A stretch of 64,000 nt of DNA from Flavobacteriales bacterium (GTDB taxonomy: Bacteria; Bacteroidota; Bacteroidia; Flavobacteriales_F; PHOS-HE28). The notes under the pieces were generated by a model. The model made no database searches and was not told where the DNA came from. It worked only from the letters and a program-made list of their open reading frames with translations. The stretch spans positions 350,794 through 414,793 of the forward strand of contig JAHBUK010000004.1 in the NCBI GenBank assembly GCA_019638115.1, written 5' to 3'. Below, one piece after another: positions 16,052-24,645 of the stretch. Position 1 is the first letter of the stretch. Each line of letters opens with the position of its first letter. A program made the translations under genes and the position numbers.

Positions 16052-16070
16052 ACTTTGTATCACAAAGTTA
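16052..16070 (-). promoter_or_regulatory. Perfect palindromic operator over the promoter of the winged-helix operon
   Basis: ACTTTGT-ATC-ACAAAGT (16052-16068) is a perfect 7-3-7 inverted repeat. On the minus strand it overlaps a -7 box TAACTTTG (16063-16070) located 20 bases before the ATG at 16042. Such placement allows a repressor to exclude RNA polymerase, and the winged-helix protein encoded by the second gene is the obvious candidate. Confidence 0.65.
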
Positions 16071-16120
16071 AGCGGTGAACGCGTGTGCCCCTGGCATATT
16101 GCAGAGCGTGCGAAAAAAGA

Positions 16121-16825
16121 TCAGTGGTGCGGCGTGCTCATCGCAGCCACTGCAGCGCCAAGCAGCACTGCCATGAAACGGGCACGGTCCATACGATGCC
16201 CAGGCGAGCTCTCGAAGATGATGGTGGCACCGATGTGCAACAGCATGCCAATGGCCATGCCCAGCATGTTGTGCAGAAAGGACATGCCCAACCCTTTGCC
16301 GACCAGATCGCCCACCAGAATGCCGAGCGGTGCTGCCATGGCGAACAGCACCAACAAGGTCCAACTCTGACGAACGCCGGTGCCCGAACGCATCAGCAAG
16401 GTGGCCAGCGCAATGGCCATGGGCACCTTGTGCAACACCACACCCGCCAGGAACGGCAGGTTGCCAGCCACTTGCGGATCGGCAAAGGGGATCCCTTCCA
16501 CGAACGAATGGATGCATAGGCCGAGCACGGGCAGCACCGGCACCACAACACCACTAACGGGGTGGATATGCCCATGTTCGATACCCTTGCTCAAGGACTC
16601 CAACATCACCTGGAGCAGGAAGCCGCCCAAGATCCAGAGGCCCAGGGAAGCCCCTTCCTCTTCATACAGTTCGGGCAACATGTGAACGAACACCACGCCC
16701 AACAGGAATGCACCACTGGCGGACAGGAGCAGGTGTAACCAACGCGCATCGGGACGCAACACGCGCACCGTAGCCCCTGCTATCAGGGGCACCAAGAAGA
16801 ATGTGGCTACAACGAAGAGTATCAT
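16121..16825 (-). CDS. ZIP family metal transporter
   Basis: The 234-residue membrane protein has about eight helices and the two ZIP signature helices: HSFVEGIPFA (TM4, about 112-121) and HKVPMAIALA (TM5, about 137-146). These supply the His, Glu and Pro residues of the metal channel. A His-containing EHGHIHP loop precedes TM4, as usual for ZIPs. Family members import Zn2+, Fe2+ or Mn2+ into the cytoplasm. The start ATGA overlaps the methyltransferase stop, so the two genes form one transcription unit; no functional link between them is obvious. Confidence 0.9.
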   Translation of the reverse strand: MILFVVATFFLVPLIAGATVRVLRPDARWLHLLLSASGAFLLGVVFVHMLPELYEEEGASLGLWILGGFLLQVMLESLSKGIEHGHIHPVSGVVVPVLPVLGLCIHSFVEGIPFADPQVAGNLPFLAGVVLHKVPMAIALATLLMRSGTGVRQSWTLLVLFAMAAPLGILVGDLVGKGLGMSFLHNMLGMAIGMLLHIGATIIFESSPGHRMDRARFMAVLLGAAVAAMSTPHH

Positions 16826-17550
16826 TTGCCTGATTTGCGCAACCAAAGAACGGACCTGGAGGAACGTGCCGGATCGAATGGGCTCAATTCAGGTCCATCC
16901 GTGTGACCATCCAGCCGGAACCCGGCCTCATGGGCCATGGCTACCAACTGTTCCGGCGTTATGGCACGCACCCGCTCCTCAAAGCAGTGGCGAACGTTGT
17001 CGTCCACAACGGACACCTGCTTCACGATCACCCCATCCACCAACGCACGGGAAACATGGAATTCCAGCCCTCCGGCTTGCACGGTCTCCACGGGCACCAA
17101 TTCGGTGAGCACCCGGTGCGTGTTCATGAAGTCGATGACGAAACGACCGTTGGGTTTGAGCGCATCGGCCACGGCCAGGAACACTGCCCGGTCATCTTCG
17201 GGCCGATCGAAATAACCAAGGCTCGTGAAGAGGCAACAAGCTGCATCGAAACGTTCCTGAGCAAAGGGCACACGCATATCATGCACATGGAACTCGGCCG
17301 ATGGCACCAAGTTCCGGGCTTCCAGTATGCTCGCTTCGGAAATGTCCACCCCGGTCACATCCATGCCGGCCTCGCTCAACCAGCGGGCATGGCGGCCACG
17401 CCCGCACGCCAGATCAAGAATGCTACTGCCCTTGGGCAGGTGCCATTCGCCCAGAATGGCATCCACCCACACCCGGGCATCGCCTTCATTGCGATGGCCG
17501 TAGAGCAGCGCATAGTAGCGCGTTCCGAACCAATTCTTGAACCAGGTCAT
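16822..17550 (-). CDS. Class I SAM-dependent methyltransferase
   Basis: From ATG 17550 (MTWFKNWFGTRYYALLYGHR) the 242-residue protein carries motif I SILDLACGRGRHARWLSEAG (about 44-63), an acidic motif II VTGVDISEASI and motif FDAACCLFTSLGYF. Methyl acceptor unknown; the MTWFKNWF-YY-LLY opening is typical of an uncharacterised Bacteroidota group. A TACTTTCG -7-like box lies 26-33 bases upstream. The frame extends to 17637 but the extra residues are not conserved-looking and would run over the promoter. Confidence 0.87.
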   Translation of the reverse strand: MTWFKNWFGTRYYALLYGHRNEGDARVWVDAILGEWHLPKGSSILDLACGRGRHARWLSEAGMDVTGVDISEASILEARNLVPSAEFHVHDMRVPFAQERFDAACCLFTSLGYFDRPEDDRAVFLAVADALKPNGRFVIDFMNTHRVLTELVPVETVQAGGLEFHVSRALVDGVIVKQVSVVDDNVRHCFEERVRAITPEQLVAMAHEAGFRLDGHTDGPELSPFDPARSSRSVLWLRKSGK

Positions 17551-17575
17551 TTGTTCCCCCAGGGTGGAAGATCGG

Positions 17576-17583
17576 CGAAAGTA
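17576..17583 (-). promoter_or_regulatory. -7-like box of the methyltransferase-ZIP unit
   Basis: Minus strand TACTTTCG, one mismatch to TAnnTTTG, 25 bases before the ATG at 17550. Confidence 0.45.
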
Positions 17584-17698
17584 CACCGAAGGCATCCTGC
17601 GGGTTGACAATTCCGTGGATAACTCACGGCTCGGCACATGGCACCGGCACCGCCACTGGGATTTGCTTTGTACTGGGCGGCTCTACACGCCAATTGGA

Positions 17699-18253
17699 AT
17701 GACAGATCGCATACACGACCTATACGACGAACTTGAACGGCATCGCGTGATGCTCTCTTTCAAGGGATCGCTCACACCAGAGCTGATCACTGCATTGCTG
17801 GACATGGTGGAACGCAGAATGGAACGGATCGAAGTGGATCCCAAAGCACGTAAACGCGTATTCACCGTGGTCATAGAGTGCCTGCAGAACCTCTATCATC
17901 ATGTCGATCAGGACACGGCCGCGCCGAACGGTGAAAAAGTGCACGACCCGCATGGCGTGGTCATGATCGCACAGACCGATACCGGCTATTCCGTGATAAC
18001 CGGCAATTTCATGGCTGGCCATGAGGTGGACCGCTTGAAACAGCATTTGGACCGCATCAACTCACTGGGCCCTGATGAACTCAGGGACCTGTACCGCTCG
18101 CGCCTTTCCGACGGCACCTACACCGCCAGTGGTGGCGGTGGCCTTGGAATGATCGAGATCGCCCGAAAAAGCGGAGGAAAGCTTGAGTACGGATTTGTTC
18201 CTTACGACAAGGACAGTGCATTCTTCAGCCTGAACGTGAACGTGACAACCTAG
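17699..18253 (+). CDS. SiaB family protein kinase
   Basis: From ATG 17699 the product has 184 residues: MTDRIHDLYDELERHRVMLS, FKGSLTPELITALLDMVERR, FTVVIECLQNLYHHVD, and a C-terminal DGTYTASGGGGLGMIEIAR. The N-box-like helix with E-x-x-QN-x-x-H and the Gly-rich GGGGLGMI loop fit the GHKL-type kinase SiaB. In Pseudomonas aeruginosa SiaB phosphorylates SiaC to control a diguanylate cyclase and aggregation. Here siaC follows after six bases. No SiaA-type phosphatase or SiaD cyclase is nearby. The longer frame to 17537 runs over the divergent methyltransferase gene and was not used. Confidence 0.9.
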   Translation: MTDRIHDLYDELERHRVMLSFKGSLTPELITALLDMVERRMERIEVDPKARKRVFTVVIECLQNLYHHVDQDTAAPNGEKVHDPHGVVMIAQTDTGYSVITGNFMAGHEVDRLKQHLDRINSLGPDELRDLYRSRLSDGTYTASGGGGLGMIEIARKSGGKLEYGFVPYDKDSAFFSLNVNVTT

Positions 18254-18259
18254 ACGCCC

Positions 18260-18652
18260 ATGCAGCCCCTGCAACTGGAAGGAAGCCCCAAGACCCCGTT
18301 CGTCAACTTCGACCCCAACACCGGGTTCCTCGAATTGAAAGGACGGTCCATACCGGAGAACTCGATCGATTTCTACAAGCCGCTGATCGATTGGATCGAT
18401 CAGTACGGCCGATCACCCAAGCCGAAAACCGCCTTGCATGTACAACTGGAGTACTTCAATACCAGTTCCTCCAAGTGCATCCTGGACGTGTTCAAGAAGC
18501 TTGAAATGATCCGTGCTTCGGGCAATGAAGTAAGCGTGCTCTGGCATTACGAGCAGGACGACGAGGACATGTTGGAAGCTGGTGAGGACTATGCGGGCAT
18601 CATCAAAGTGCCCTTCCGCATGATCCAGATCCAGGAGGTGAACGACCAGTAG
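18260..18652 (+). CDS. SiaC family regulatory phosphoprotein (DUF1987)
   Basis: The 130-residue protein contains the DUF1987 hallmarks: TPFVNFDPNTGFLELKGRS, PENSIDFYKPLIDWIDQY, and LEYFNTSSSKCILDVFKKLE, whose Thr/Ser cluster is the phosphorylation site region in SiaC. It ends in an acidic YEQDDEDMLEAGEDYA stretch. In the known system SiaB kinase modifies this site and an opposing PP2C-like phosphatase removes it. It is placed six bases after siaB, so the two are surely one operon. It converges on the ABC transporter gene with a one-base gap. Confidence 0.92.
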   Translation: MQPLQLEGSPKTPFVNFDPNTGFLELKGRSIPENSIDFYKPLIDWIDQYGRSPKPKTALHVQLEYFNTSSSKCILDVFKKLEMIRASGNEVSVLWHYEQDDEDMLEAGEDYAGIIKVPFRMIQIQEVNDQ

Positions 18653-18653
18653 G

Positions 18654-21600
18654 TCAGGCCCGCCCGCCACCAGGCAACAGGCGCAACAGCTTGGGGAAAG
18701 TCTCCTGCTTGAGCGCCAGCATGAGCAACAGGCTCATGCCCCACAGCACCAGAATGTTGGCCCAAAGGGTAGGAATACGCACCCCACCGATCCATTTGGA
18801 GGGAGCATAGAAGTGCGCACCGAAGAAGCCACTGCGCAGCGGTTCCAGGTAGATCGGGTCGCTCTTCTGCACAAGCTCCCCGGCACTGTTCACGATCACG
18901 CGCACATCGTTCCGGTTGGTCACGATCTCCGCCAGGCTTTCATTCCGGTAGGTATCCAGCAGGTGGAAGTAGTTGGCCTTTGCTTCCGGTGTGGCGGTCA
19001 TCTCTGCGATGCGTTGCTCTTTCTCCCGTTCTGCTGCTTTGTACACCTTGCGGTAGTGGGTCACCAGCACGCTCAAGCGCTCCTCCAAGGCATCCAACAC
19101 TGTGTCGTCGACCTTGTCGGGCACCAGGGCCTCCACTTGTGCGAACTCGAAGCCGCCGAGTGCGGTCCGCTCCCTTAGCATTTCATTCCTGAGCAAGCTC
19201 AGATCGCGCTCCAACGCCTGTGGATCCGACCGTTTATCCAACTCGCGACGCACATCGCCGATGGTGTTTTGCAACTCACGCACCCACAGGTCCTTCTTCC
19301 AATTGGCGGTCTTCATGCGCCGATCGAACGCATAGAAATTGCGCTCGTAAGGATTGTCCATGTATTGGGTTACGGCCAACGCCTCATAGCCCCACCGCGA
19401 TGCCATCACATTTCCGACCAAGGGCACGCTCTTTTGCGAGGAGAACCAGGGGTGCAACTTGTCGAAACGTACAATGATGCCACTGAACAGGAGCTGCGGT
19501 ATGATCAGCACCGGGATCATGATGTAGATGACCTTGGCACTGTTGAAGCTGGCACTGACGTTGAGCCCCAGCACGTTGGCGAAACAGGAGATGCTGAACA
19601 GCACGGCCCAATGTGCGAGGCCAAGCTCGTTCATACCGAGCACGGTGTTGCCCACCAGCACGAAAAGGCCGGTCTGCAATGCGGAGATGAGGAACAACAG
19701 CCCCACCTTGCTCATCAGGTAGCTCGACCAACTGAGCGCCAGGAATTTCTCGCGCTGCAGGATCTTGCGGTCGCGGATGATCTCTTCCGCACTGACCGTG
19801 AGCCCCAGGAAAAGCGCCACGATGACGGCGATGAACAGGTACTGAGGAATGTTGCTGTTCTCGCGGAACACATAGGCTCCCGGAGCACCATCCGCCAGTA
19901 CCCGATACTTCAGGAAGAAGGACATGACGAAAGCCAGTGCCGGTGCTTCCAACAGGTTGATGAGCACGTACTGACGATTGGCCAACTTGCTCAATAGGTC
20001 GCGCTTGAAATAGACCTTGAGCTGCTGCCAGCGGTCGGGCGGTGCGAAGGTGCTTCGCAAGGGCGCACGTTCATCGGGCACTTTGGCCACACGCACCTCC
20101 ATTTGGGCGCGGAACACCTCGTTCCATGCCTCCGGGCTGATGCGCCGTTGGTCCGTTTCGTTGCCATATTCATCCACGAGCTTGGCCTCGAGGATGTTGA
20201 AGATCTGCTCCGGGTTTACGTTGCCGCAGGCACCGCACTGGCCCATCTCGCTGTTCACCTGGCCGGTTACTCGCTTAAAGTAGACCACGGCATCCACGGG
20301 GTCGCCGTAGTAAACCGGATGGCCTTCCTGGTCCATGAGCAAAAGCTTGTCGAACAGCTTGAAGATGTCCGACGAAGGCTGGTGGATGACCGTGAAGACG
20401 AGCCTTCCCTTCAGGGCCAGCTCCTTCAACAGGTCCATGATGTTCTCTGAATCGCGCGAACTGAGGCCACTGGTGGGCTCATCAACGAAGAGCACGCTGG
20501 GCTCCCGGATCAGCTCCAAGGCGATGTTCAGGCGCTTGCGTTGGCCTCCGCTGATGGTCTTCTCCAGGGGACTGCCCACTTTCAAGTCCTTGGTCTCATA
20601 TAGGCCCAGGGTGCGCAACATGTGTAGCACGCGCTCCGTGATCTTTTCTTCCGGTTGGTCCCCGAAGCACAGCTTGGCGTTGAAGAAGAGGTTCTGGAAA
20701 ACCGTGAGTTCCTCAATGAGCAGGTCGTCCTGGCTAACGTGACCGATGACCCCTCGGATGAGTTCCCGGTCGCCGTGCACATCCACCCCGTTGATCGTGA
20801 CCTTTCCCTTGCTGGGCTTCAGGTTTCCGTTCAACACGTTCAGCAGGGTGCTCTTGCCACTACCACTGCCACCCATGATGCCGATGAGCTTTCCGCTGGT
20901 CTCGGCCAAGTGCAATTCGTGCAGGCCGGTCCGGCCATTGGGAAAAGCATATTCCAGAGCGTCCGCACGGAATACCAACCCCGGCTTACCGGCGCGGTCC
21001 ATGAACGCCCCGAGAATGTCGCTGTAATAGATCGGCACCCCGTTCGGCGGCCGCACACTACTGCCATTGCTGAGCACATAGTGGATATCCCGGCTGATCG
21101 GTTGGCCATTGAGGAGCACTTCACCGGAACCGGCATAGCGCATCACATAGAGGCTTACACTGGGCAGGTTCAAAACCCGCAATTCGCCGTCCAGGCCATG
21201 CGCATGCAGATGGCGAGCATTGTTGAAGCCGGCGCGCTGTGCCGCATCGATGTAGAGCAAGTGGGCTTCATCTTCACGCTCCTCGCCAACACATGCCACG
21301 AACTGACGACAGCGCTCATACTCCTCAGCACTGATGTTGAAGGTATCGGCCACCGTACGCACGAATTCCGCCTCCTGTTCACCGGCCTCGCCATTGGTGT
21401 ACACGAACTCCAGCAAGTGTACCATCACCACGAACTTCTGGCGTTGGTTGAGCTCCTCGTTCACCTCGGTGCAGATCTTCAGCACCTTCACTGAATTGAG
21501 CGAAGTGCGCTTGCGGCCATTGCGCTGGCCACCAGCTGCGTGGAAGGCTTGCACGAATGCTTGGTAGCGGGCCATGTGCGCCGACGCCACTTCCGGGCTG

Positions 21601-21725
21601 AACTGCTTGCGCAGGAAGCGCTCAAGAATGGATGCGTTCTCCGGTCGCGCGCCTTCGGCGACACCATCGCCTTTGGCAATGATGGCGAACAGTTGCAACA
21701 ACGCCTTCAGGATCTTCTCACTCAT
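18654..21725 (-). CDS. ABCG-type ABC transporter: TerB-like N-terminus, ATPase and permease in one chain
   Basis: This 1023-residue fusion has several parts. A TerB-like helical domain (about 1-150, LLQLFAIIAKGDG, VHLLEFVYTNGE) comes first, then a small beta-rich domain (about 165-240). The ATPase (about 250-500) has Walker A MGGSGSGKSTLLN, Q-loop HVSQDDLL, signature ISGGQRKRLNIALEL, Walker B VLFVDEPTSGLSS and an H-loop VIHQPSS. An ABC-2 type permease follows (about 580-780, then a last helix near 990-1010). A long extracytoplasmic-looking charged insertion separates the final two helices (about 790-985). ABCG-like bacterial exporters of this type have no known substrate. A terminator lies just upstream of the start, so expression may depend on readthrough or on a promoter hidden there. 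Confidence 0.88.
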   Translation of the reverse strand: MSEKILKALLQLFAIIAKGDGVAEGARPENASILERFLRKQFSPEVASAHMARYQAFVQAFHAAGGQRNGRKRTSLNSVKVLKICTEVNEELNQRQKFVVMVHLLEFVYTNGEAGEQEAEFVRTVADTFNISAEEYERCRQFVACVGEEREDEAHLLYIDAAQRAGFNNARHLHAHGLDGELRVLNLPSVSLYVMRYAGSGEVLLNGQPISRDIHYVLSNGSSVRPPNGVPIYYSDILGAFMDRAGKPGLVFRADALEYAFPNGRTGLHELHLAETSGKLIGIMGGSGSGKSTLLNVLNGNLKPSKGKVTINGVDVHGDRELIRGVIGHVSQDDLLIEELTVFQNLFFNAKLCFGDQPEEKITERVLHMLRTLGLYETKDLKVGSPLEKTISGGQRKRLNIALELIREPSVLFVDEPTSGLSSRDSENIMDLLKELALKGRLVFTVIHQPSSDIFKLFDKLLLMDQEGHPVYYGDPVDAVVYFKRVTGQVNSEMGQCGACGNVNPEQIFNILEAKLVDEYGNETDQRRISPEAWNEVFRAQMEVRVAKVPDERAPLRSTFAPPDRWQQLKVYFKRDLLSKLANRQYVLINLLEAPALAFVMSFFLKYRVLADGAPGAYVFRENSNIPQYLFIAVIVALFLGLTVSAEEIIRDRKILQREKFLALSWSSYLMSKVGLLFLISALQTGLFVLVGNTVLGMNELGLAHWAVLFSISCFANVLGLNVSASFNSAKVIYIMIPVLIIPQLLFSGIIVRFDKLHPWFSSQKSVPLVGNVMASRWGYEALAVTQYMDNPYERNFYAFDRRMKTANWKKDLWVRELQNTIGDVRRELDKRSDPQALERDLSLLRNEMLRERTALGGFEFAQVEALVPDKVDDTVLDALEERLSVLVTHYRKVYKAAEREKEQRIAEMTATPEAKANYFHLLDTYRNESLAEIVTNRNDVRVIVNSAGELVQKSDPIYLEPLRSGFFGAHFYAPSKWIGGVRIPTLWANILVLWGMSLLLMLALKQETFPKLLRLLPGGGRA

Positions 21726-21748
21726 CCGGCCCTATGCTCCGCGGTGCT

Positions 21749-21788
21749 TAAAAAAGCGAAGCGCCCCTCTTTACGGGAGGGGCGCTTC
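21749..21788 (-). terminator. Rho-independent terminator of the 22238/21815 operon
   Basis: GAAGCGCCCCTC (21758-21769) pairs perfectly with GAGGGGCGCTTC (21777-21788). On the minus strand the stem is followed directly by GCTTTTTTA. It is the best terminator of the window, 27 bases after the stop at 21815 and 24 bases before the ABC transporter ATG. Confidence 0.88.
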
Positions 21789-21814
21789 AAGGTTGCGGGC
21801 TATTTCAGAGCCTT

Positions 21815-22234
21815 CTACTTCTTGAACCCGATCAGCATTACGGCACATCCACTGGAGACCTTTGATGCATCGAGGTGAGCTTCGAGGATGACATCCATCG
21901 TATTGGTGATGGCGAGGTCCCAGTAGGGTGCATTGCCGTGCTCCTTGTTGGTGTAGAGCAGGTTGCGCTGGCGATCGTAAACGCTGAATACCAGCGCACC
22001 ATCGCTGTCGCCCGTACAAGCAGCCACCCGGTAGGTGGTTCCACCGAACAGGGTAAGGCCGAACTCGGCCACCTCATCGCCCTGTAGCAAAGCGCGGTAG
22101 AACTGGCCATCGGGAATGTAATTGGTGGTCACGTACTTCTCACAACGGGTTGCGATCGAACCACACATGGACTGCGCTGACACCGGAGCAGCTAGCGCCA
22201 CGAAGAAGAGCGGAAGGAGTTGTTTCAGGCGCAT
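21815..22234 (-). CDS. Small secreted protein, unknown function
   Basis: The 139-residue protein begins with a signal peptide (MRLKQLLPLFFVALAAPVSA, cut before QSMCG). Several Cys residues (SMCGSIATRCEKY, AACTGD, SSGCAVML) could form disulfides in the periplasm or outside. A GALVFSVYDRQRNLLYTNKE strand pattern and a C-terminal VMLIGFKK follow. No family was recognised. It follows the lipoprotein gene by three bases, so both are one operon, and ends at a strong terminator. Confidence 0.75.
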   Translation of the reverse strand: MRLKQLLPLFFVALAAPVSAQSMCGSIATRCEKYVTTNYIPDGQFYRALLQGDEVAEFGLTLFGGTTYRVAACTGDSDGALVFSVYDRQRNLLYTNKEHGNAPYWDLAITNTMDVILEAHLDASKVSSGCAVMLIGFKK

Positions 22235-22237
22235 GGC

Positions 22238-23134
22238 TCAGGCAAGTATCAGGTTGCGAAGGGCGGCCACTTTGGCTGCAATGGCTTGGAGTTGATCTTC
22301 GGTAATGGAGACCGTGCTGGTGCTGTTGATGTACGTGGTACGTGCAGCGACATCGGTCACCGGTTTCTCGTAGGTGTATTCGTAGACCACTCCCTCATAG
22401 CTTGCCCGCAAGTCTTTCAGTGCGCTGAGCAATGCCGGTCGCATATCGCCCGTCATATGTGCATCAACCAACTGTTCCAACCCTTCCACGGTGGTCTTTT
22501 GTGCACCCACCCGGGCCATCAGGTTCTTGTTGCCTGCGGTCTTGGGATCCACCAGGGCCAGATGCATCGACTCCACCCAACCACCCAGAAGCACCATGGC
22601 GCTGAGGTCATGCTGTTCGTCGTTCTTCAGGTACTGATCCGCAGAGCGGAAGGCTGCCCCGCTGAACTGTAGGAGGCTGTCCTCGCTGCTCAGGTTGTTC
22701 CGGAACCGCTCCAGCAAGGTGCGATCGAAGGCGTTGCTGAGCTGCAATTTGTTGGCGAGCTTCTCTATGGCCTGCAACGTGGCCATGGCACGCTGCCCGT
22801 CGCTGTATACCGTTACGTAGGCCATATCAGCACCCAGCATACCCATCAAGGCCGCTTGGTTTCCCCGAGCTGTTGCTGCCTCCCCCTTCTCCAAGGCCAC
22901 GGTGCGGTCCTTCTGGTAGGCCAGACCTTCCTGCTTCAGAAGAAAGGCGGACTGTGCCGGAGAGGGAATATTGAACAACGTACCGCCTACGGAGAGCAGT
23001 TCGGTATCGCGTTGTTCATTGGAGGAGTCGGTATCCACCACATCGGTGGTCTCCGTGGGCTGGCTTCCGCAAGCAACCAGCAGAGCGCTGATGCTCACGC
23101 CAAGCGCAGCATTTCGGTAAGAACGGGATCGCAT
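22238..23134 (-). CDS. Lipoprotein of unknown function
   Basis: The 298 residues begin with a lipoprotein signal (GVSISALLVAC, Cys22), an acidic Thr-rich linker (TETTDVVDTDSSNEQRDTEL), and the conserved-looking GGTLFNIPSPAQSAFLLKQE. The rest is helical, containing GMLGADMAYVTVYSDGQRA and GGWVESMHLAL. Proteins like this are widespread in Flavobacteriales and remain uncharacterised; a role as a periplasm-facing anchored helical protein is all that can be inferred. A TACCTTCG -7-like box lies upstream. The secreted-protein gene follows three bases after. Confidence 0.8.
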   Translation of the reverse strand: MRSRSYRNAALGVSISALLVACGSQPTETTDVVDTDSSNEQRDTELLSVGGTLFNIPSPAQSAFLLKQEGLAYQKDRTVALEKGEAATARGNQAALMGMLGADMAYVTVYSDGQRAMATLQAIEKLANKLQLSNAFDRTLLERFRNNLSSEDSLLQFSGAAFRSADQYLKNDEQHDLSAMVLLGGWVESMHLALVDPKTAGNKNLMARVGAQKTTVEGLEQLVDAHMTGDMRPALLSALKDLRASYEGVVYEYTYEKPVTDVAARTTYINSTSTVSITEDQLQAIAAKVAALRNLILA

Positions 23135-23161
23135 TCGGGTCGGTTTTCGCGGTATGGAGGT

Positions 23162-23169
23162 CGAAGGTA
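23162..23169 (-). promoter_or_regulatory. -7-like box of the lipoprotein/secreted-protein operon
   Basis: Minus strand TACCTTCG, 27 bases before the ATG at 23134. Confidence 0.45.
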
Positions 23170-23234
23170 GTCCCCCTTCCTACGGCTAACCGGTACAATT
23201 GGCTTCACTTTTCAACACAGTAAGCCGGAATGGC

Positions 23235-24548
23235 CTACCAGCTTGACTTCCTAGAACCCAAAACGGCATACCAGAGGATGAACAAGTAGCAAGGCAGCAA
23301 CATCCAGTACGCCTGCTGCGGGCCCAATGCAGCCGGAAGGGCCAAGCGCCCATAGACCAAGGGCAGTATGGCGCCACCTGCAATAGCCATGATCAGCATG
23401 GCACCGCCCACGCTGGTATGGCGCCCCAGCCCCTTGATCGCGAGCGGCCAGATGGCCGGCCACATCAGCGCATTGGCCAAGCCCAACAAGGCCAGGAACA
23501 GGATGCTGACCGGGATCGTGGCCGGGGTGGTGCTCATGGCAACAAGGTCGACCACGGGCAAGGTGAACGTGGTATCCAGGGGGATCAACACCACCAGTAG
23601 GGATAGAACAACACCGACCACTGCCGAGATGCCCAACGCGGCCTCTTGGGAAATGAAGCGGGGTATGGCCACAATGCCGACCACGTAGCAGAGCACCATG
23701 GCCATCAGGGTGTAGGATGGCAGCAACTTGGCTTCCTGCAGCGGCACGCCCACCTCCTCCGCAAAAACTCCGATGGTATCCACCGCTATGACCTCCACCC
23801 CCACGTACAGGAACAAGGCCACCACGCCCAGCACCAAAGCGGGATGCGCCAATACACCGAATGCGCCACCGGACTGTTGCCGTTCGCCCATGTCCAGATC
23901 GGGAAGTGGTGAGAACCGGACAAGGGCACCCAAGGCAAAAAGCACAGCAGCCATCACCCCATAGGGCATGGTAACACGGCCTGCTATCTCGTCCAATCGG
24001 GCCAGGCGCGCATCGCCGCTCAGCAGCTGCATATCATCCTGTATGGCGGATGCATCCCCGAGCAGTACAAAGCCCACCACGAAGGGGGCGAGCACACCGG
24101 CCATCTTGTTGCAGATGCCCATGATGCTGATCCGCGCGGCGGCGCTTTCCAGGGGGCCTACCACCGTTATGTAGGGGTTGCTGGCCGTTTGCAGCAGAGA
24201 CAGACCGGTGCCGATCACGAACAGGCCGAACAGGAACATGGGGTACGAGCGGGACTGTGCCGCGGGAATGAACAGCAAGGCCCCCAACGCCATGATGAAC
24301 AAGCCGTACATCATGCCCTGCTTCATGCCGATGCGCTGCAACACGGATGCGAGCGGCAGTGCGGTCACGAAGTAGGCGATGTAGAAAGCGAAGGTGACAT
24401 AGAAGGGTTCGGCGCCTGAATCCAGTTCGCAGATGATCTTCAGGTAGCTGATCAGGGGGCCGTTGACCCAGGTAACGAAACCGAAGAGGAAGAAAAGCGC
24501 CCCGAGAATGAGGATGGGCAGAAACCCGTCCCGGTTGGATCTGGTCAT
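23235..24548 (-). CDS. Sugar MFS transporter (FHS family, glucose/galactose or fucose permease-like)
   Basis: The 437-residue protein has twelve predicted helices. It carries FHS-family motifs: FLFGFVTWVNGPLISYLKI near the N-terminus, FYIAYFVTALPLASVLQRIG, and GTGLSLLQTASNPYITVVGP in the fourth-fifth helix region. The second half repeats the fold, with FLALLGLANALMWPAIWPLA. Members are proton/sugar symporters of the inner membrane; glucose/galactose or fucose is the usual assignment, and the exact sugar is not determinable here. No catabolic gene adjoins it. A TACTTTCA -7-like box lies 17 bases upstream of the ATG. Confidence 0.9.
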   Translation of the reverse strand: MTRSNRDGFLPILILGALFFLFGFVTWVNGPLISYLKIICELDSGAEPFYVTFAFYIAYFVTALPLASVLQRIGMKQGMMYGLFIMALGALLFIPAAQSRSYPMFLFGLFVIGTGLSLLQTASNPYITVVGPLESAAARISIMGICNKMAGVLAPFVVGFVLLGDASAIQDDMQLLSGDARLARLDEIAGRVTMPYGVMAAVLFALGALVRFSPLPDLDMGERQQSGGAFGVLAHPALVLGVVALFLYVGVEVIAVDTIGVFAEEVGVPLQEAKLLPSYTLMAMVLCYVVGIVAIPRFISQEAALGISAVVGVVLSLLVVLIPLDTTFTLPVVDLVAMSTTPATIPVSILFLALLGLANALMWPAIWPLAIKGLGRHTSVGGAMLIMAIAGGAILPLVYGRLALPAALGPQQAYWMLLPCYLFILWYAVLGSRKSSW

Positions 24549-24565
24549 GGCTGCAAGTTGGCCGG

Positions 24566-24573
24566 TGAAAGTA
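24566..24573 (-). promoter_or_regulatory. -7-like box of the sugar transporter gene
   Basis: Minus strand TACTTTCA, 17 bases upstream of the ATG at 24548. Confidence 0.4.
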
Positions 24574-24645
24574 GATGAGGGCCGCTCGGACCATCGATCG
24601 GTCCGTCATGCAGTCGTACACGATCACCTGTGGATCACGTGGCCG

